DNA of 64,000 nucleotides from an uncultured Prochlorococcus sp. (GTDB lineage: Bacteria > Cyanobacteriota > Cyanobacteriia > PCC-6307 > Cyanobiaceae). The DNA lies in assembly GCA_902564535.1 (NCBI GenBank), contig CACFBG010000001.1, positions 1 to 64,000 of the forward strand, in the 5' to 3' direction. The notes beneath the pieces are model-generated. The model saw only the letters and a program-made list of their open reading frames with translations. It did not search any database and had not been told where the DNA came from. A program made the translations under genes and the position numbers. This document shows, in pieces, positions 59,380 to 64,000 of the stretch. Position 1 is the first letter of the stretch; every line of letters begins with the position of its first letter.

Positions 59380-61701
59380 GTGACCTCTTCTGCAACTTCC
59401 ACACAGACCAAAAAGATCTGGAAAGAAGAGGTGCACAACGAACCTCAACTTAGACAAAACCAGATTAAAGCCCCGGCAGATTATGGCCTTTCATTACCTG
59501 ACTGGTTGCATACTTGTATTGAAAAAAGCCCTCCTGGCATAGGTCAAACTTGCCCTGTAGATACAGATGCATTATTAGCATCATCCTTTGATTTAGCCTT
59601 TCAATTGCATGAAGGTCAATTTCGAGTCAGTGGTGAGCCATACATCGTGCATCCCATCGCAGTCGCAAATCTCTTAAGAGATATTGGAGCAAGCCCAAGT
59701 GTAATAGCCGCAGGTTTTTTACATGATGTTGTGGAAGATACCGACATAACACCTGAACAATTAGAAAATTATTTCGGGAGCGAAGTTCGAGGATTAGTTG
59801 AAGGAGTAACAAAATTAGGAGGCATTCATTTTACTAATCGCACCGAAGCTCAAGCAGAGAACTTAAGGAAGATGTTTCTGGCTATGGCTAGTGACATAAG
59901 AGTTGTTCTAGTCAAACTTGCAGATAGGTTGCATAACATGCGTACTATCCAATCTTTGCAATCAGATAAGCAACAGCGTATTGCACGAGAAACAAGAGAA
60001 ATTTATGCGCCCCTAGCGAATAGGCTAGGCATTGGACTATTTAAATGGGAATTAGAAGATCTAGCATTCAAATTATTAGAACCAGAGAAATATCGAGAAA
60101 TTCAAATGGAGGTCTCTACAAAACGAAGTGAACGAGAAAAAAGATTAGAAGAAACGGTACAGATTCTCAAAGATCGACTGATGTCGGTAGGACTAGAGCA
60201 TTGTGAAGTCAATGGCAGACCTAAGCACCTATACGGAATATGGACCAAAATGCAAAGGCAACAAAAAGAATTTCATGAGATCTTTGATGTGGCGGCACTC
60301 AGAATAATTACACCAAATGTTGAAACTTGTTATCGAACGCTGGCAGTTGTCCACGACACCTTTCGTCCTATACCAGGAAGATTTAAAGATTATATAGGCT
60401 TACCAAAGCCAAATGGCTACCAATCACTTCATACATCGGTCATTGGTCGTCATCGACCAATCGAAGTCCAAATAAGAACAGAAGAAATGCATCGTGTTGC
60501 AGAGTTTGGAATCGCAGCTCATTGGAAATACAAAGAAGGAGGCTCACCAGCTGCAGGTGACACTGAAAGATTTAATTGGCTACGACAATTAGTAGAATGG
60601 CAACAAGAAGGAGGGACTGATGATCACAATGACTACCTTGCATCAATCAAGGAAGATCTATTTGACGAAGAAGTGTTTGTTTTCACTCCGAAAGGAGATG
60701 TTGTAGGTCTTCGCAAAGGATCAACTGCTGTTGATTTTGCATACCGAATCCATTCAGAAGTAGGCAACCATTGCCATGGCAGCCGTATAAATGATCGCCT
60801 ATGTCCATTATCCACTCCGCTTAAAAATGGCGATTTTATAGAAGTCTTAACGAATAGAACTGCCCATCCAAGTCTTGATTGGCTGAATTTTGTAGCCACT
60901 CCAACAGCAAGAAACCGAATTAGGCAATGGTATAAACGAAGTCACCGGAATGAGACTATCCAACGTGGAAAAGAATTATTAGAAAAGGAGTTAGGTCGCA
61001 ATGACTTTGATTCCTTACTTAAAAGCGATGCAATAATGAAAGTTGCACAACGCTGCAATTTACAAACGACAGAAGATCTTCTTGCTGCACTTGGATTTGG
61101 AGCATTAACACTTCATCAAGTAATCAATAGATTACGAGAAGAAATACGTTTGCAAAATATTGGTCCTGAGGAAGCCTTAAATAACGATGAGCTTGCAAAA
61201 AAAATAGAAATACAAGCTACATCTAATCAAACAAAATCCAACTCTTTTTCGAAGGTACCTATAATAGGAGTAGAAGGACTAGATTATCGTCTTGGAGGTT
61301 GTTGTAGTCCCTTACCAGGAGAACAAATTCTAGGAACTGTAGCCTTAGGGAATCATGGGATAACCATCCATAGGCAAGATTGTGAAAATATTATCTCTAC
61401 ACCTACAGAAAGGAGGCTACCAGTTCATTGGAATAATGAATCCTCAATAGAAAGTGAAAGATTTCCTGTCCAATTAAGAATTGAAGTTATCGACAGAGTA
61501 GGAATCTTAAAAGATATCTTAATGCGATTATCTGATGGGAGAATTAATGTAAGTGATGCAAGAGTGAAAACTGCTTTTGGTCAGCCAGCTTGTATAGACC
61601 TCAAAGTCGAACTCTCAAGTGCAAGACAACTTAAGATTACAATGAACCAAATAAAGTCGATGGCAGATGTCCTTGACATTGCAAGAGTTGGATTCAATTA
61701 G
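59380..61701 (+). CDS. Bifunctional (p)ppGpp synthetase/hydrolase (RelA/SpoT, Rsh)
   Basis: Stringent-response enzyme of 773 residues, GTG start. The HD hydrolase domain has HPI (91-93), HDVVEDT (115-121) and LADRLHNMRT. The synthetase domain has FHEIFDVAALRIIT and RFKDYIGLPKPNGYQSLHTSVIG. A TGS domain (VFTPKGDVVGLRKGSTAVDFAYRIH) and a C-terminal ACT domain follow. The intact HDxxED motif supports hydrolase activity, so this is probably the sole long Rsh. Confidence 0.94.
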   Translation: MTSSATSTQTKKIWKEEVHNEPQLRQNQIKAPADYGLSLPDWLHTCIEKSPPGIGQTCPVDTDALLASSFDLAFQLHEGQFRVSGEPYIVHPIAVANLLRDIGASPSVIAAGFLHDVVEDTDITPEQLENYFGSEVRGLVEGVTKLGGIHFTNRTEAQAENLRKMFLAMASDIRVVLVKLADRLHNMRTIQSLQSDKQQRIARETREIYAPLANRLGIGLFKWELEDLAFKLLEPEKYREIQMEVSTKRSEREKRLEETVQILKDRLMSVGLEHCEVNGRPKHLYGIWTKMQRQQKEFHEIFDVAALRIITPNVETCYRTLAVVHDTFRPIPGRFKDYIGLPKPNGYQSLHTSVIGRHRPIEVQIRTEEMHRVAEFGIAAHWKYKEGGSPAAGDTERFNWLRQLVEWQQEGGTDDHNDYLASIKEDLFDEEVFVFTPKGDVVGLRKGSTAVDFAYRIHSEVGNHCHGSRINDRLCPLSTPLKNGDFIEVLTNRTAHPSLDWLNFVATPTARNRIRQWYKRSHRNETIQRGKELLEKELGRNDFDSLLKSDAIMKVAQRCNLQTTEDLLAALGFGALTLHQVINRLREEIRLQNIGPEEALNNDELAKKIEIQATSNQTKSNSFSKVPIIGVEGLDYRLGGCCSPLPGEQILGTVALGNHGITIHRQDCENIISTPTERRLPVHWNNESSIESERFPVQLRIEVIDRVGILKDILMRLSDGRINVSDARVKTAFGQPACIDLKVELSSARQLKITMNQIKSMADVLDIARVGFN

Positions 61702-61819
61702 ACACTGTTAAAAAATTATTTATTCCTCTACTATTATTTAATTTTAAGTCAAAATTCGTGAAACTTAGTATGTTATTTGAGAGCTTTAAAACGACTGAAT
61801 TGGCGACAAGGAAATCAAT

Positions 61820-62290
61820 TCAAAAGAACTGATCTGACTGACGTAAAAGTTTAATCTTCAAAAATAAATAGGTTAATACCCCTACGATCAATCCCGAAAA
61901 AGTACCAACAATTATTGATCCTAATAATAATCTAAGAAAAAAATGCATACTAATATTCTTCAAAGATAAAAAAGTAATTCGAGGTAAATCCTGATGAATA
62001 TGGTTACCACCTAATAACAAGCAGCCAATATGATAATTAAACCAATAAATTGGCAGATAAGTAACAGGGTTACTTATCCAGGTCGCCGAAATAGCCAATA
62101 ACCGATTACCTTTAAGAATTCTTGAAAGAATTACACCTAAAAACATCTGCAAACCAAACAAGGGGAAACACCCACTGAAAACGCCACAAGCAAGACCCCG
62201 TGACCTCTGCGCTGGAGTTCCCTCCTGCTGCCACAACCAAACACAATAATCTTTGATCTTGCTAACCAATGTGCGAGAAAATTTGAACAT
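61820..62290 (-). CDS. DUF2062 membrane protein
   Basis: 156 residues. The family signature is GTPAQRSRGLACGVFSGCFPLFGLQMFLG, then a second segment ATWISNPVTYLPIYWFNYHIG and a C-terminal hydrophobic hairpin. DUF2062 proteins are small inner-membrane proteins of unknown function. It is convergent with relA and divergent from mnmE. Confidence 0.85.
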   Translation of the reverse strand: MFKFSRTLVSKIKDYCVWLWQQEGTPAQRSRGLACGVFSGCFPLFGLQMFLGVILSRILKGNRLLAISATWISNPVTYLPIYWFNYHIGCLLLGGNHIHQDLPRITFLSLKNISMHFFLRLLLGSIIVGTFSGLIVGVLTYLFLKIKLLRQSDQFF

Positions 62291-62360
62291 CAGCGATTGT
62301 TTTTAATCACGACATTCCAAACTGGGATGAATCTTCAAGCAGTCTGAACAAAGTGCCACA

Positions 62361-63755
62361 ATGTCTTATTCATTTCCTACTGAAGATACTATCGCTGCAA
62401 TTTGCACTGCAATTGCAGCAGGACAAGGTGGTGTAGCAATAATACGAATTTCGGGGTCAAAAGCAAAAGAAATAGGAGAAAGCGTAGTCACCACTTCAAA
62501 AAATAAGACATGGGAAAGTCATCAAATCATGCATGGCTTTGTCCTTTCAAAGGACAAAGCAGAGCGAATAGATGAAGTCCTTGCTTTTCTCATGGCAGCT
62601 CCTAAAAGCTTTACAGGGGAGGATGTAGTCGAAATTCATTGTCATGGCGGGTTAATAGCCGTTCAAAGAGTTCTTGAAATGGTTTTAGCAACCAATCAAG
62701 CACGCAGGGCTCTCCCAGGTGAATTCACTCAACGAGCAGTATTAAATGGCAAAATTGATTTAGTAAAGGCCGAATCAATCAATGAATTAATAACAGCGCG
62801 TAGTCACAAAGCCGCACAATTAGCAATGACAGGAATCGATGGGGGTATCCAACGAAAGATCGATATGTTTAGAGAAAGATTATTAGATCAATTAAGCGAA
62901 TTAGAAGCAAGAGTTGATTTTGAAGATGAGCTACCTCCTTTAGATGGAGAAAAACTTTTAGAAGAAATTAATGATGTACAAAAATCTCTAATTCAATTAG
63001 TTAATGATGCTAATCAAAGATCAATTATTCATCATGGAATAAATATAGCCATCATTGGTAGACCAAATGTTGGGAAGAGTTCTTTACTAAATAGAATAAG
63101 CAAAAAGGAGAGAGCAATAATCACTAATCTTCCCGGTACAACAAGAGATCCTTTGGAAACGGAAATGATTTTAAAAGGTGTTCCAATAAAACTAATTGAT
63201 ACTGCAGGGATTAGAGATAGCGATGACGAAGTAGAGCAATTAGGGATAGAAAAGAGTCACAATGAAATGATCAAAGCTGACGTAGTTATTCTCATTTATG
63301 ATCTTACATTTGGGTGGACACAAAAAGATGAAGAATTACTAATAATGATCCCCAAGCAAACTTCTAAGTTAATTGTTGGCAATAAATGTGATTGTCTTGA
63401 TAAAGCCCATAAACAATCTGAGAAAAATCTTCAAAAGAAAAAAATTGCGGAAGTCATTTTTAGTGCAAAGTCAGGGGAAGGAGAAGAAAAATTGATCGAA
63501 GAGTTGTTAGAAAGATGCGGAGCCAGCGAAATTCAAAGCTTAGAGCTTGGGTTAAATGAAAGGCAAAAAGACCTCGCAAATTTAGCGGCAAGTTCCTTGG
63601 AAGATGTTAAAAAAGTAGCCAAGCAAAATTTACCATGGGATTTTTGGACAATTGACTTGCGGCATACAATTAAACTGCTAAATGAAATAACAGGAGATGA
63701 AATATCTGAAAATATTCTAAATAGAATTTTTTCACGTTTCTGTATTGGGAAGTAG
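62361..63755 (+). CDS. mnmE: tRNA modification GTPase MnmE
   Basis: With MnmG makes cmnm5U34 on wobble uridines. 464 residues. An N-terminal formyl-THF-binding domain (TIAAICTAIAAGQGGVAIIRISG) and a helical domain surround a G domain with G1 GRPNVGKSSLLN (about 231), LPGTTRDPLE, DTAGIRDSDDEVE and G4 NKCD. The C-terminal FCIGK carries the conserved cysteine. Confidence 0.97.
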   Translation: MSYSFPTEDTIAAICTAIAAGQGGVAIIRISGSKAKEIGESVVTTSKNKTWESHQIMHGFVLSKDKAERIDEVLAFLMAAPKSFTGEDVVEIHCHGGLIAVQRVLEMVLATNQARRALPGEFTQRAVLNGKIDLVKAESINELITARSHKAAQLAMTGIDGGIQRKIDMFRERLLDQLSELEARVDFEDELPPLDGEKLLEEINDVQKSLIQLVNDANQRSIIHHGINIAIIGRPNVGKSSLLNRISKKERAIITNLPGTTRDPLETEMILKGVPIKLIDTAGIRDSDDEVEQLGIEKSHNEMIKADVVILIYDLTFGWTQKDEELLIMIPKQTSKLIVGNKCDCLDKAHKQSEKNLQKKKIAEVIFSAKSGEGEEKLIEELLERCGASEIQSLELGLNERQKDLANLAASSLEDVKKVAKQNLPWDFWTIDLRHTIKLLNEITGDEISENILNRIFSRFCIGK

Positions 63756-63821
63756 AATTTGTTAATTGAGGAGGCTAAAAATTAATTAAGCCTTGACAGA
63801 ATCCATTATTTCCTAAGTCAA

Positions 63822-64000
63822 TTGCATTTACTAACTCCTTCTCTAATTAATCTACTAGATTCATGGCTTAATGAAGATATTGGCCGTGGAGACCTATCGA
63901 CTATTTGTCTTAATAAACTAATAGGCTCTGCTTATTGGGTATCAAGAAATACTGGTATTTTTTGTGGAAAAGAAGTTGTAGAATACCTTTTCAAAAAATT
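63822..64000 (+). CDS. nadC: Nicotinate-nucleotide pyrophosphorylase (partial, cut by right edge)
   Basis: Quinolinate phosphoribosyltransferase of NAD synthesis. The first 59 codons are visible from a probable TTG at 63822 (no ATG in frame since the stop at 63783). It contains LNEDIGRGDLST, the N-terminal signature of NadC, followed by a GIFCGKEVVEYLF segment that matches the family. It lies 66 bases after mnmE on the same strand. Confidence 0.85.
   Translation, partial: MHLLTPSLINLLDSWLNEDIGRGDLSTICLNKLIGSAYWVSRNTGIFCGKEVVEYLFKK

Noticed and set aside
59316-59438. N-terminal extension of the double ABC ATPase
   Set aside because: It overlaps the divergent relA start and shows no ABC-family sequence; the ATG at 59315 is a better start.

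Overview
The window is a stretch of core chromosome from a marine picocyanobacterium, almost certainly a Prochlorococcus. It is AT-rich and gene-dense, with short spacers and several TTG or GTG starts. It encodes oxygenic photosynthesis and carbon-fixation proteins (PsbA/D1, PsbO, CP12, CrtR beta-carotene hydroxylase, Ycf20-like) and the global nitrogen regulator NtcA. Many proteins closely resemble Prochlorococcus/marine Synechococcus families, including a CP12 without its N-terminal cysteine pair, ThyX with Dcd, and a thioredoxin-reductase-like flavoprotein that lacks NADPH motifs. The moderate AT-richness suggests a low-light-adapted lineage, but no strain can be assigned from sequence alone.

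Layout. 1-10 kb: ntcA (cut by the left edge), rph, a CobO-like protein, dcd, thyX, a TxlA-like thioredoxin, glmM, trmB, a membrane protein and ileS. 10-15 kb: a 595-base gene-free spacer, tRNA-Leu(UAG), crtR, gatC with a creatininase-family gene, a 3-methyladenine glycosylase, pyrB, a Ycf20-like protein and tRNA-Ala(CGC). 15-24 kb: coaBC, psbO, sat, ftsH, eda, aroC and psbA. 24-31 kb: a small lipoprotein, an AspA/AstE-family hydrolase, a GST, a DUF2301-like membrane protein, an ABC-F ATPase, cp12, a small conserved protein and obgE. 31-42 kb: a lone sulfotransferase, mutS2, hemB, a DnaJ/CbpA-type cochaperone, the thioredoxin-reductase-like gene, two small hypotheticals, an ABC1/UbiB kinase and eno. 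42-49 kb: a clpB2-type disaggregase, then secE-nusG-rplK-rplA-rplJ-rplL with leader structures and a terminator. 49-64 kb: rnhA, pyrD, a CobD/CobC-like aminotransferase, murG, a secreted hypothetical, pgk, ylqF/rbgA, an rluD-like gene, a double-ATPase peptide-type ABC protein, relA/spoT, a DUF2062 protein, mnmE and the start of nadC.

How the genes work together. Most are housekeeping genes: translation (ileS, gatC, ribosomal proteins, trmB, mnmE, two tRNAs, ObgE, YlqF), nucleotide synthesis (pyrB, pyrD, dcd, thyX), cell wall (glmM, murG), cofactors (hemB, coaBC, nadC, CobD-like), sugar metabolism (eno, pgk, eda, with cp12 as a Calvin-cycle switch) and photosystem II (psbA, psbO, with ftsH for D1 repair). 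I see no insertion sequence, phage, CRISPR array, toxin-antitoxin pair or defence island.

I did not find a clearly new multi-gene system. The points most worth a second look are the thioredoxin-reductase-like gene with degenerate NADPH motifs beside a heptanucleotide tandem repeat, the CobO-like protein that has lost its P-loop, the isolated sulfotransferase, and a set of unusually long perfect inverted repeats in intergenic DNA (1430-1451, 10329-10364, 12871-12900, 17797-17842, 29911-29963, 42513-42532, 47876-47930).
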